In this document: in pieces, positions 27,066 to 35,643 of the stretch
Numbering within the stretch: position 1 is the first letter of the stretch
How the letters are laid out: every line of letters begins with the position of its first letter
Origin: UBA1141 sp963665155
GTDB taxonomy: Bacteria > Chloroflexota > Dehalococcoidia > Lucifugimonadales > UBA3495
Assembly: GCA_963665155.2 (NCBI GenBank)
Contig: OY761986.2
Coordinates: 1,178,001-1,242,000 of the forward strand
Direction of reading: 5' to 3'
DNA: 64,000 bases
Position numbers and translations under genes: made by a program
The notes under the pieces: model-generated
Told to the model about the DNA's origin: nothing
Databases searched by the model: none
The model's input: the letters and a program-made list of their open reading frames with translations, nothing else

Positions 27066-27231
27066 TATCTCAACCCCTCCTCGTATCTGAGTGCTCATAC
27101 GGTGCGGTTGCCTGCAGCTTTGAAACGCTGCTTTTCCACGACGCCCAAGATTACGCGACCGTAGATGTGTTGCAGCATTTGACTAACGATTTCTAAGTTT
27201 GCCCCCGAGGCGATCCAACGGAGTTATATTG

Positions 27232-28560
27232 ATGACTACAGAACAGGACCTCCCCGTTCAGGACCGTATTCTTCAGCTTCTCAAACATTTAGGTCTGACT
27301 AAGGCCCACTTCGCAGCCCGTCATGATGGTGACTGCAGCGGTCTCGCAGCGGCACACCCAGAAGTGTTCTTATCGTTGACCCTTGTTGGTCCAAACACGG
27401 TCAATCTCGATTCTGCTGCCAGCCTCGGGTCTAGATTAATGGTCATCAACGGCGACCAGGGAGCCCGGTCAGCCAATGTGAAACACAATATGGAAAGGGC
27501 ACCTGAAGCTAGTCTAGTTACGCTTCGGGATTACCCAGTTGCGGGGTGGACTGACGTGGCGGAATATACCAATGAAATCGGCTCCGTCATGAGGAAATTC
27601 TTGCTGCAGGTTGAATCTCTAGAAACCCAAAACACCGTTGCTCCTGCAGAGGGGGAAGGTGAGTTTGCTGGCATCTCATATCGAATCCGAGGTTCCGGGC
27701 CGCCTCTGGTGTTGTTTCCTTTGTCCCTTGCTCCGTCCCAATGGGAACCGCTCATTCCCAGGCTCAGCGAGGGGTATTGCACAATAACGCTGGGCGGCGC
27801 CGAACTAGGTTCGGTAGCTTCTTTGGAAGCTCGGGGCCGCGCCGCAGGATACCTGACAATGGTAAAGAACCTGATAGAAGCGGCCAATCTAAGTCCGGGG
27901 AAGGCATTACTAGAGGTGGGATGTGGGACGGGAGTTCTCGACCGGTGGCTGGCCCGTCATACTGGTGGCGAAAACCGCATCATCGGTATGGACATCAATT
28001 CTTATTTCTTGAAGGAAGCGGCAGCGTTGGCCCGAAAGGACGGATTGGAGGATGCGATTGAGTTCCGGGAAGGAAGTGCCGAAGCCATTCCTTTCTCCGA
28101 TAGCAGCTTTGACATTACTTGGTCGATCACAGTCATCGAGGAAGTAGATGCCGACCGGATGCTGGCCGAAATGGTGCGGGTCACCAAACCAGGGGGAAGG
28201 GTCGCCGTAGGGGCTAGGGCAATAGACCTACCGTGGTTGATGAACCTTCCCCTCCCACCGGGGTTGAAGGCTAAAGTTGAAGCCCCCGGTGTAGGCAGCA
28301 TCGCAGAGCTAGGGTGCGCCGATGCCAGTCTCTACCAGCGCTTTCATCAGGCCGGTCTTACCCAGGTCAAAATGTTCCCCCAGTTATCGATTTTCGACAG
28401 TTCGTCCAGAGCCGTTTTAGATTACCTGCAGGCAGGCGCCCTAAGTCGACTCGATAGAGAAGAAGCCGGGCAGTGGCATACCGCGCGGTCAAAAGCCGAA
28501 GCTGAAGGGACCTTTTTTATGGCATGGCCTCACCACTGTGCGGTTGGGACCAAGCCCTGA
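27232..28560 (+). CDS. Fusion of a reduced alpha/beta-hydrolase-like domain and a SAM methyltransferase
   Basis: 442 residues from ATG 27232, behind GGAG; an upstream TTG at 27199 is less likely. Residues 1-130 resemble the second half of an alpha/beta hydrolase (HFAARHDGDCSGLAAAHPEV at the nucleophile-elbow position, LVGPNTVNL, LMVINGDQGARS) but the nucleophile serine and the usual histidine are not obvious. Residues about 140-200 repeat a hydrolase-like start (GISYRIRGSGPPLVLFPLSL). From about 225 a full methyltransferase follows: ALLEVGCGTGVLDRWLA, IIGMDINSYFL, VRVTKPGGRVAVG. This is a rearranged hydrolase scaffold fused to a methyltransferase; the substrate is unknown. It is an isolated gene. 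Confidence 0.8.
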   Translation: MTTEQDLPVQDRILQLLKHLGLTKAHFAARHDGDCSGLAAAHPEVFLSLTLVGPNTVNLDSAASLGSRLMVINGDQGARSANVKHNMERAPEASLVTLRDYPVAGWTDVAEYTNEIGSVMRKFLLQVESLETQNTVAPAEGEGEFAGISYRIRGSGPPLVLFPLSLAPSQWEPLIPRLSEGYCTITLGGAELGSVASLEARGRAAGYLTMVKNLIEAANLSPGKALLEVGCGTGVLDRWLARHTGGENRIIGMDINSYFLKEAAALARKDGLEDAIEFREGSAEAIPFSDSSFDITWSITVIEEVDADRMLAEMVRVTKPGGRVAVGARAIDLPWLMNLPLPPGLKAKVEAPGVGSIAELGCADASLYQRFHQAGLTQVKMFPQLSIFDSSSRAVLDYLQAGALSRLDREEAGQWHTARSKAEAEGTFFMAWPHHCAVGTKP

Positions 28561-28625
28561 CGGAGTTGCTCATAGAAAAATCCGCGCACGGTTGAACCCG
28601 ATCTTCCACGTCATTGAAGGCCGTG

Positions 28626-29099
28626 CTAAAGCGGCGCGATCGAACCCTCTATCCACCCGGCCTCCACCACCAGAAACCCGATAGATGGGACCACCTTGAA
28701 CCGTCGCTTGCCCGCAGCGCCGGGGTTGAAGAACAGCACCCGGCCCCGGCGTTCTTGGTGGGCTATGTGGCTATGTCCGTAAATCACGGCATCCACTTCG
28801 GCCTGACGGTAGGCCTTCAGCACCGGGTCATCGAACCCCTTTGGTACCTTCACCTCGTGGGTTAACAGTATTCGGCTACCGCCAAGCACCACGGAAGCCA
28901 CCAATGGATAATCGGAGGTTGGCCCATCTTTGTCGTTATTGCCCCGGACCACGGTGATGGGAGCGATACGGCCAAGCTCGGCAATGATCGCATCGTCGCC
29001 AATGTCCCCGGCATGCAGGATGTGGTCAACTCCCTTCAACAACTCGGGCACCCTGGGATTAAAGTACCCGTGGGTGTCGGAAACCACCCCTATCAGCAT
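28626..29099 (-). CDS. YfcE/MJ0936-type metallophosphodiesterase
   Basis: 157 residues, typical length. All calcineurin-like metal motifs are present: VVSDTHGYF, LHAGDIGDD, VVRGNNDKDG, ILLTHEVKV and YGHSHIAHQ, then LFFNPGAAGKRR. Enzymes of this group hydrolyse phosphodiester substrates in vitro with Mn2+; physiological substrate unknown. It is a single gene, convergent with the fusion methyltransferase gene. Confidence 0.93.
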   Translation of the reverse strand: MLIGVVSDTHGYFNPRVPELLKGVDHILHAGDIGDDAIIAELGRIAPITVVRGNNDKDGPTSDYPLVASVVLGGSRILLTHEVKVPKGFDDPVLKAYRQAEVDAVIYGHSHIAHQERRGRVLFFNPGAAGKRRFKVVPSIGFLVVEAGWIEGSIAPL

Positions 29100-29320
29100 T
29101 TTTCTCCCTTCTCGACAGCCCGCCTGAGCGTCATTCTACCGAATAAAATGAGCCGGTCTAATATTCTCCAGAAGCGTAATAACGGTTCAGCCGGTTGTCA
29201 ACGCCGCCGATCCCTCCGACACACCACAGAGTTGCTCGTCAGGCTGTAAATTAAGACACGCACCGCAGCAAATCCCTTCCGGCATGTCCGACCACCTCTG
29301 TAAATTTGCCTTGAGACCAT

Positions 29321-29357
29321 CATCCCCCTTTCCAAAAGGGGGACCGAGGGGGATTTA
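29321..29357. repeat. REP-like palindrome (CATCCCCCTTTCC...GGGGGA)
   Basis: Third member of the intergenic C-run/G-run palindrome family: CATCCCCCTTTCCAAAAGGG, then GACCGAGGGGGATTTA. It lies between the YfcE-type gene and the next amidohydrolase gene. Confidence 0.6.
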
Positions 29358-29490
29358 GTAGCAGGTCGGTTTCGAGACCAAGCCTGCAACCACAACCACA
29401 GGCCACTGACCAACAAGCACCGCGCCTGATACAATCAATCCCACATTCCAACACATCCAGAGAATTTCTGGTGATTCAGGGAGGCGGGAC

Positions 29491-30723
29491 ATGAGACTAA
29501 TCGAGGGAGCGAGGCTGATAGACGGCAGCGGAGGCACACCCGTTGACGACGCAGCGGTGCTGGTAAATGACGATGGCCGTATCGAAGCCGTGGGCCCCAG
29601 GGAAAGCATCGCCTCGCCTCCTGGCACTGAGGTAATTTCGGCCACCGGCATGACGTTGCTTCCAGGGTTGATCGATTGCCATGACCACCTGAGTTCCTTC
29701 ACCTATGACATTATGAGCCGGTGGCGGCTCACAGAGCCCGCCAGCCTCCGCAACCTGCGCATCGCCAAGGTGGCCAAGGAGACACTGTTGACCGGCTACA
29801 CCACCATTCGTGACTGCGGCTGGCTGGACGCAGGCTTCAAAATGGCAGTGGAAGAAGGTCTCTACCCTGGGCCGCGCTTGTTGGTGGCCACCATGCCCAT
29901 GTCCCCAACCCACGGTCATGCCGACCGCTCCAGCGGCTCCGGTCACAGCCAGCCAACCTTCTCCGATCCTCTACTGCCCCGGGGGATTGCCGATGGGCCA
30001 GACCAAGTGAGGGCCAAAGTACGGGAGTTGGTCCGTGTGGGCGCCGACTTCATCAAGGTTTTCCAGACCGGGTTTGGCCGTCCGTTGCACAGAGCCAAAG
30101 ACTTGGCCTACGCCAGGGAGGAACTGGATGCCCTAGTCAACGAGTCCCGCATCCATGGCAAAAAGGTGGCTAGCCACGCCGTGGGCGGTCCAGGTTTGCG
30201 CATGTCGATCGAAGCCGGTGTTGACACCATCGAGCACGGCTCCTACTTGAATCAAGACCCGGACCTGCTAAACATGATGGCTGGCGAGGGAATATTCTTC
30301 GTGCCCACTTTCACCGTGTTTAATTTCCATCGGACCGACGGCAGTCCCACCGCCCAAGAAGAGTGCCGGGACTTTCGCCAGGACCACGTGGACAGCCTGC
30401 AAAAAGCCCTGACCGCAGGGGTCAAAGTAGTCGCTGGGACCGACGCTGGGGGCTGGGGCCACGGCAACAACGCAGAAGAACTGGAATGTCTGGTAGAGGC
30501 TGGCATGACCCCCATGCAGGCTCTGGTGGCCGCCACCAGTTGGGGCGCCGAGTGTTGCGGCTTGGAGAAAGACGTGGGCACCATCGAGCACGGCAAACTA
30601 GCCGACTTGATTATCGTCGACGGCGACCCACTGAAGGACATCAAAATGCTACAGGATAAGAGCCGGATCAAGCTGGTCATGAAGGAAGGCCAAGTGTACT
30701 TGAACTCGCTAGGCCAGTCCTAG
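29491..30723 (+). CDS. Imidazolonepropionase-like amidohydrolase
   Basis: 410 residues. LLPGLIDCHDHLSS is the first metal motif (HxH as HDH), GADFIKVFQTG the lysine region, KVASHAVGG and VDTIEHGSYL supply the later histidines, and VVAGTDAGG the aspartate. GTIEHGKLADLIIVDGDPL is the usual C-terminus. This subgroup includes prolidases and enzymes for dipeptide-like or ring amides; the exact substrate is open. RBS is GGGAGG. Its TAG stop is part of a CTAG at which an insertion sequence sits immediately downstream. Confidence 0.92.
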   Translation: MRLIEGARLIDGSGGTPVDDAAVLVNDDGRIEAVGPRESIASPPGTEVISATGMTLLPGLIDCHDHLSSFTYDIMSRWRLTEPASLRNLRIAKVAKETLLTGYTTIRDCGWLDAGFKMAVEEGLYPGPRLLVATMPMSPTHGHADRSSGSGHSQPTFSDPLLPRGIADGPDQVRAKVRELVRVGADFIKVFQTGFGRPLHRAKDLAYAREELDALVNESRIHGKKVASHAVGGPGLRMSIEAGVDTIEHGSYLNQDPDLLNMMAGEGIFFVPTFTVFNFHRTDGSPTAQEECRDFRQDHVDSLQKALTAGVKVVAGTDAGGWGHGNNAEELECLVEAGMTPMQALVAATSWGAECCGLEKDVGTIEHGKLADLIIVDGDPLKDIKMLQDKSRIKLVMKEGQVYLNSLGQS

Positions 30724-32507
30724 AAACCCGGCTGAAGAGCCCTGCTGTGACGGGATGGCGTGGAGGATAACCAGTGGACTGTAAGTCTGAGGCTAAGAGT
30801 GACCCAGTTGGCTGCGGCCAATATGAATTGGGTAGTAACGATGGGCGACCCTGGGGCTTGCTGGTCCGGTTTATCGTGAGAGGAGCCTGGAGCCGGAGAT
30901 ATCATCCCCATCTTGGTAGCCACCAGGGTCAGGTTGGCCACCGTGGCCGCCATGAGTAGTTGGAATCGGGTCTTGGCTCGGCCGAAGTAGCGAGATTGGC
31001 GGACCCCCAGTTGCGCCAGCCGCGCCAGGCGATGCTCGGCCGCCTGGCGCAGCCTACGGTATTCAGCAAAGCCCTCACTCCGCTGGAAGTCCCGGGCTTG
31101 TTGCAAGAGCGCCTCTTGGGGATGCAGGGCTACGGTGCGTCCCGCCCCGTACCGCGCCGCCACGCACTGGGACCGCAGGGGGCATACGCCGCAGACCGCC
31201 GGGTCGAATTGGAAACTCCGGGCCAGGTAGGTCCGACCCAACCGGTTGGTCCGGGTGCCGAAGGTCCGCAGGGTGTGGGTAACATTACCGGCTGGGCAGG
31301 TGCAGGTTCCTGCCTCCAAGTCGATCTGGAAGTCCTCCTTGGGGAAGCAGGCCTTATTAGGGCGACCCGGCACCTTGGCTATTAGAGTCCGACCAGCATC
31401 GGCAAAGGCCTGCCGCGTCCCGCCATCCCCATAGGCCGCATCCCCGATAGTCTCCTCCACCGCTATGCCCGTGTTCTCCTCACTCTGCTCCACCAGTTCC
31501 AGGACTCCAGTGTTGTCACCGGCATTGCCGGGCAGGATGTCTACCGCGGTCACCAGTTGGGAATCGGTATCCACCACCACCGCAGCCTTATGTCCGTCGA
31601 AGCGTTTGCTGCTGCTTTTACGGCCGTGGCGCATCTCCGGGTCGTGTACCGAAGGGATGCGGTCCCGGCTTACCCCATCCTTCAGGGCTGGGCCATCCTC
31701 CTGGCGTTCCACATCCTGCAGTAACAGTTGCCCCAGCAACTCCGCCGCTTCCACTATACCCTGGCGCTGGGGGCTCTCCTCGGGGAACTGACCCTGGACC
31801 TGACGGGCCAGCTCCAACACCAGGTCGGCATCGGCTACTATCTTCTGCAGTAAGGCTTGCCGCTCTTTCTGGTTGTCCCAGTCAATCTCTGCCTCTCCCT
31901 TCACACTGGAGCCAAAGTAGAGTTCCAGACCGTGTCTCAAGGCCCATTCCTCGGGCCGCGTCCCATCCAGGTCCGAAAGCGCCCGCACTACCTGGACTAT
32001 GCCGTCGGCCAGCAAGTTGTAGGTGTCCTTGTCCGCCCCTCGGCCCAGAATGTAGGTGGTGTCTACCGCCACCTTCATCCGGCGTCCTTTCAGGTATCCG
32101 GTCTGCCGGGCGAATTGGAGGCTGCGCTGAAAGACGGCCCGCACCCGGTCGTGGAGGATCAGCTGGGCTCGAAACAGCTGCAGCGTGCTCTTGGCAAAGG
32201 GCCGGTCCTCCACCTCAATCCCCAACGCCACCTTCCACCGGATATCAAAATCCGCCCGCTGTTTGGCTTCGGCGTCGCTGACTTTGTCGTAGGCTTGCAA
32301 CAACAGCGCAGTGGCCACCAGACTTGGGGGCACGCTATCCCGGCCATTGTCTGGGCAATATAGCTCGGCGAACTCTTCGTCTCGAAATAGCTGTCCCCGC
32401 AGGGAGGCCAGGAAGCCATAGAAGGAGCCCCGGCCCACATAGTCCAGGTACAGGTGATCCGCTTCCAGCAGCCCTCGTTGCGCCGACCGTACTCCCAGCA
32501 TCCTCAA
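30720..32507 (-). CDS. IS1182-family transposase
   Basis: 595 residues, intact. The N-terminal DUF772-type region (FYGFLASLRGQLFRDEEF, VPPSLVATALLLQAYDKVSD) precedes the DDE core: VAVDTTYILGRG, DSQLVTAVDILPGNAGDN and the later IGDAAYGDGG. A Cys-rich insert (CTCPAG, CGVCPLRSQC) follows, as in the family, then RLRQAAEHRLARLAQLG. The stop codon TAG is the complement of the flanking CTAG, so it is supplied by host target DNA and the element itself ends at TTT. Its intact frame suggests recent activity. Confidence 0.93.
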   Translation of the reverse strand: MRMLGVRSAQRGLLEADHLYLDYVGRGSFYGFLASLRGQLFRDEEFAELYCPDNGRDSVPPSLVATALLLQAYDKVSDAEAKQRADFDIRWKVALGIEVEDRPFAKSTLQLFRAQLILHDRVRAVFQRSLQFARQTGYLKGRRMKVAVDTTYILGRGADKDTYNLLADGIVQVVRALSDLDGTRPEEWALRHGLELYFGSSVKGEAEIDWDNQKERQALLQKIVADADLVLELARQVQGQFPEESPQRQGIVEAAELLGQLLLQDVERQEDGPALKDGVSRDRIPSVHDPEMRHGRKSSSKRFDGHKAAVVVDTDSQLVTAVDILPGNAGDNTGVLELVEQSEENTGIAVEETIGDAAYGDGGTRQAFADAGRTLIAKVPGRPNKACFPKEDFQIDLEAGTCTCPAGNVTHTLRTFGTRTNRLGRTYLARSFQFDPAVCGVCPLRSQCVAARYGAGRTVALHPQEALLQQARDFQRSEGFAEYRRLRQAAEHRLARLAQLGVRQSRYFGRAKTRFQLLMAATVANLTLVATKMGMISPAPGSSHDKPDQQAPGSPIVTTQFILAAANWVTLSLRLTVHWLSSTPSRHSRALQPGF

Positions 32508-32584
32508 CCTCCCACACCCATTTATTAAATCTCTTGCCCAGTATATCGGGACAGCCTAGGTCAGGGTACTTTTCGGCCGGAGTT
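30724..32584 (-). mobile_element. IS1182-like insertion sequence with terminal inverted repeats
   Basis: The 1861-bp element carries a single transposase gene. Imperfect terminal repeats: left AAACCCGGCTGAAGAG-CCCTG starting at 30724, right end read inward from 32584 AACTCCGGCCGAAAAGTACC then CTG. Both ends are flanked by CTAG (30720-30723 and 32585-32588), consistent with a 4-bp palindromic target duplication. Joining the flanks restores a simple CTAG intergenic junction between the convergent amidohydrolase and flavin monooxygenase genes, so no gene was broken. Confidence 0.8.
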
Positions 32585-32592
32585 CTAGACCA

Positions 32593-33636
32593 TCATCTGA
32601 CCTGAGGCACCACCTTCTCGGTGAACAACTTGAGGCTTTTTAGCTGGCGCTCATGGGGGATGAGGCTGCCAAAGTTGACTTCGAACATCACTTGGTCCAG
32701 TCCCAGATCTTCCTTCAGCCCGCCCAACCGGTCAATCACGGCTTCGGGAGTGCCGTAGGCCACTTTGTCCCGCAACCAGTCATCGTAATCCATGGCCTGG
32801 ATGCGTTCGGCTTGGTCCTCCCAGCCCTTTGTCCCATCACTGTGATGAGCATATTCGGCGACCCTGTTCCCCAATCGCTCCTTGGAGAATAATGCACTTT
32901 CTTTGGGCTCCGAGTATGCCTGTTCTTCCGTTTCGGCCACGTAAATAGGAACCCGAAGCCCCACTTTGGCTTCACCGGTATGTCCAGCTTCTTTCCACTC
33001 CCGGCGGTAGTCCTGAATGTAGGGCTTCAATTCGGACAGCGAGAACACCCGAGAGGGATTGATGAGAATGGGATAGCCCATGCGTCCCATGAGCGAAAAT
33101 GTGTCGGCAGAAGTGACACCCACATGAATGGGCGGGTAAGGGGTCTGGTAAGGTTTAGGGGTGACCTCCAGGTCGTTGTAGCTAAAGTACTCTCCCTGGA
33201 AAGAGAATTTCTCGGAAGTCCAGGCCCTCAATATGACCTCAAGAGACTCCTCAAAGCGGAGACGGCTCTCCGAGAATGGTACTCGGAAGCCTTCATGAAC
33301 GTTCGGGAAAGTGCCCCGGCCAATGCCAAATTCCACCCGTCCTCCGCTGATGTGATCCAGGGTGGCAATGTCTTCAGCAATCCTTATCGGGTCGCCCAGG
33401 GGCAATAAGAGCACAGCCATTCCAATTCGTATTCTTTCCGTACGAGCGGCGATGGCGCTGGATATTGTCACCGGAGATGCCAAAACCCGACCAGGATTGA
33501 AATGGTACTCAGCGAGCCACACTGAGTCGACGCCCTGTTGTTCTGCTTTGTCCACCAAGTCAAAGGCATCTCGAAAAGCGTCTTGTTCGTTGCCGCCCGC
33601 CGGCAATGGGAACTCCAGGAATAATCCAAATTCCAT
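32593..33636 (-). CDS. LLM-class flavin-dependent oxidoreductase
   Basis: 347 residues from ATG 33636 (MEFGLFLEFPLPAGG), six bases after GAGGAGG; a longer reading from 33663 would include the ribosome-binding site. Luciferase-like features: GVDSVWLAEYHFNPG, RIRIGMAVLLLPLGDPIRIAED, SGGRVEFGIGRGTFP, and an alpha-helical C-terminus. Distinct from the longer paralogue at 3423-4646 and shorter by about 60 residues. Substrate unknown; the reductase partner is not adjacent. It is convergent with the amidohydrolase gene, with the insertion sequence between them. Confidence 0.92.
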   Translation of the reverse strand: MEFGLFLEFPLPAGGNEQDAFRDAFDLVDKAEQQGVDSVWLAEYHFNPGRVLASPVTISSAIAARTERIRIGMAVLLLPLGDPIRIAEDIATLDHISGGRVEFGIGRGTFPNVHEGFRVPFSESRLRFEESLEVILRAWTSEKFSFQGEYFSYNDLEVTPKPYQTPYPPIHVGVTSADTFSLMGRMGYPILINPSRVFSLSELKPYIQDYRREWKEAGHTGEAKVGLRVPIYVAETEEQAYSEPKESALFSKERLGNRVAEYAHHSDGTKGWEDQAERIQAMDYDDWLRDKVAYGTPEAVIDRLGGLKEDLGLDQVMFEVNFGSLIPHERQLKSLKLFTEKVVPQVR

Positions 33637-33966
33637 CAGTTTCCTCCTCAGTGGTTCCCGCAATTAATTAAGAGAGTTAACCCACGGTCCGCCGGATCAT
33701 AAAATGCCAACCGGTTTGTGGAGGCCACCCCACAGTCGAGATTCGACTGGTTAGGCGGACACATTGTAATTAGCATTGCACCAAATAGGCAAGCCAGGAA
33801 TTCGTGATAAACCCTCCAGGCGATCCGGAAGAATTAGCCCATCGCCGATATTAATTTTCATCCTAAAGGGTGAATAAAATTCACCCGAACGGGGGATGTC
33901 TCCAAGCGGATCAAAAGCTACCATTATGAAAGTTAACCTATTAAAACCTTCGCCGGGAGGTAAATT
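33637..33966. other. Intergenic, divergent promoter region
   Basis: About 330 bases between a minus-strand monooxygenase gene and the plus-strand 89-aa gene. It is AT-richer than the flanks and should contain both promoters. A minus-strand frame here (33751-34014) crosses the start of the 89-aa gene and does not look coding. GGGAGG precedes ATG 33967. Confidence 0.5.
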
Positions 33967-34236
33967 ATGAGTAGCTCCACGATAACGGACCCGAAACGAG
34001 AGTTGATCCACCAAATTGACGCCATTCGAGACTATGCCAAAAGGATGGTACTGGAAGGTGAGACGCTTGGTGTCGATGAAGCGGCTGACCTAGATTCCCG
34101 CATGCGGGAATTCATGTCCATCGGTGGAGATTACGGGCTGACCAGCAAAGAGATGGTGGGACTGGTGCTGAACCAATCCCCCAAAGAGAAACGAGAGTGC
34201 GGTTGCTACTCTTGCAACGCCCGCAAGCAAATGTAA
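33967..34236 (+). CDS. Small protein with C-terminal CGCYSC motif, 89 aa
   Basis: Begins MSSSTITDPKRELIHQ after GGGAGG and ends ECGCYSCNARKQM. The body is helical (IDAIRDYAKRMVLEGETLG, DLDSRMREFMSIGGD), and the three cysteines in the last ten residues (C-x-C-x-x-C) could bind metal or act in redox chemistry. A perfect rho-independent terminator follows 22 bases after the stop, so it is a single-gene transcript. I do not recognise the family. Confidence 0.8.
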   Translation: MSSSTITDPKRELIHQIDAIRDYAKRMVLEGETLGVDEAADLDSRMREFMSIGGDYGLTSKEMVGLVLNQSPKEKRECGCYSCNARKQM

Positions 34237-34257
34237 ATCATGGTACTGAATGCAAAA

Positions 34258-34290
34258 AAAAGCCTTCCGGCGATTGGCCGGAAGGCTTTT
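34258..34290. terminator. Rho-independent terminator
   Basis: Perfect 14-bp stem AAAAGCCTTCCGGC (34258-34271) / GCCGGAAGGCTTTT (34277-34290) with a GATTG loop, T-rich on the plus side and A-run on the other, so it can act in both directions. It follows the 89-aa gene. Confidence 0.95.
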
Positions 34291-34458
34291 CTTATTTCTT
34301 TTCTTATTTACTGAGGCGAAACATATATTTCGGCAGATGGTACGATGCAAATAGGGTCGGTTAGGGTAGTTTCGACCGACGCAGTGTGACCGTCAGGCAA
34401 CTCCGGCTGGTCAATCCGGGTGGTCAAGCCGACCGGTGCCGGTCGATTTAACAACAAG

Positions 34459-35487
34459 TTACTTTTGGGGCTCGATGATCACCTTTAGCGAGTCCTTCGC
34501 GTCAGCAGTGAGTTGGAAACCTTTATCTGTCTCGGCCAGTCCCAGTCGGTGGGTAATCATCTCCCCCACCTGAACCCTCCCTGCGCCAATCATCTCCAGG
34601 GCCGTGGCCAAGTCCGAAGGTGACCCCGCATAGGTCGTTGTCAGGGTCACATCGTTCCTGAAAAACGTTTCGTTAATCTCCACCGGCACCGTAACCCCCG
34701 GCTCCGTGGGCGCAAAGAAGAGCACCGTTCCTCCCCGGTCTACCGAAGCAAGGGCTTGGCGCAATGCCGGTGGCGCTCCGGTGCAGACAATCACCAAGTC
34801 GGCCAACCGCCCGTCGTTGGCCTCCCGCAAACGAGCCGGTATATCGTCCGTCGCCGAAAAAACAGCATCGGCGCCGAGCCTCTTCGCTGCCTCCAAACGG
34901 TAGTCCAGCATGTCCGTCGCCACAATGCGTCCTGCGCCTAAGGCACGGGCCAGGTTTATATGGAGCAATCCCGCAAGTCCGCTGCCCAACACAATAACGC
35001 TCTGGCCGGGTTGAATATTGGCCCGGCGCTGACCTCGGTAGACGCAAGCCAGCGGCTCAGCGAAAGACGCCTCGGCAAAGGATAACCCATCGGGCATGGT
35101 GAACACGCCCCGGTCAACGTTGATGGCGGGGACCCGCAGGTACTCGGAGAAACCGCCGGGCTCGAAGCTGGTCCCCCGCAAGGTGTCGCACACAGTGTGA
35201 TGACCGCTCAAGCAATACACGCAGGCGTTGCAGGGCACGTGATGAGTTACGATCATCCGGTCGCCCTCTTTGAACTTCCCCACTCCGTCGCCCACTTGGG
35301 CCACCACGCCAGCCACCTCATGCCCCAAGACGGCGGGCGCTCTGGCGACGCGGTACCACTCCATGACATCGCTGCCGCAAATCCCGCTGGCTTCCACACG
35401 GACAAGCAACTCACCGGGCCCAATGGCAGGGGCGGGTATTTCTTCCACCCGCACATCATGGTTGTTATAATACATCGCCACACGCAT
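34459..35487 (-). CDS. Zinc-dependent alcohol dehydrogenase (threonine/sorbitol dehydrogenase-like)
   Basis: 342 residues of the medium-chain dehydrogenase family. Catalytic zinc region: VEASGICGSDVMEW and LGHEVAGVV. Structural zinc cysteines: CNACVYCLSGHHTVC. Cofactor fold: VIVLGSGLAGLLHINLARAL, with GRIVATDML giving an aspartate that favours NAD. It oxidises a secondary alcohol or polyol; the substrate is unknown. It lies downstream of the truncated aldolase on the same strand, with a perfect 21-bp palindrome between, so the two may once have been one catabolic unit. Confidence 0.92.
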   Translation of the reverse strand: MRVAMYYNNHDVRVEEIPAPAIGPGELLVRVEASGICGSDVMEWYRVARAPAVLGHEVAGVVAQVGDGVGKFKEGDRMIVTHHVPCNACVYCLSGHHTVCDTLRGTSFEPGGFSEYLRVPAINVDRGVFTMPDGLSFAEASFAEPLACVYRGQRRANIQPGQSVIVLGSGLAGLLHINLARALGAGRIVATDMLDYRLEAAKRLGADAVFSATDDIPARLREANDGRLADLVIVCTGAPPALRQALASVDRGGTVLFFAPTEPGVTVPVEINETFFRNDVTLTTTYAGSPSDLATALEMIGAGRVQVGEMITHRLGLAETDKGFQLTADAKDSLKVIIEPQK

Positions 35488-35528
35488 GGCATTTACTCCT
35501 AGATAATTTTGGGCTAGGGGCGCAGGGC

Positions 35529-35583
35529 CGAGGAAATCCCCCCAACCCCGCTTTCGTAAAGGGGGGTTGGGGGGATTTCCTCG
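35529..35583. repeat. Perfect 21-bp inverted repeat, REP-like
   Basis: CGAGGAAATCCCCCCAACCC at 35529 pairs with the complement ending at 35583 around a GCTTTCGTAAAGG loop. It is the longest and cleanest member of the family also seen at 2456, 22251 and 29321, and could also stop transcription between the aldolase and dehydrogenase genes. Confidence 0.9.
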
Positions 35584-35643
35584 CCGCTCATTACAACCTT
35601 GACTAAGGCATTAGAGCCAGCGTAGGCCCACCGCTCAAAGCAA

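Noticed and set aside
30774..32605. Several plus-strand frames across the insertion sequence
   Set aside because: They are antisense to the intact transposase and follow its codon pattern in complement.
33751..34014. Minus-strand frame of 87 codons
   Set aside because: It overlaps the ribosome-binding site and start of the 89-aa plus-strand gene and has no domain resemblance or ribosome-binding site of its own.
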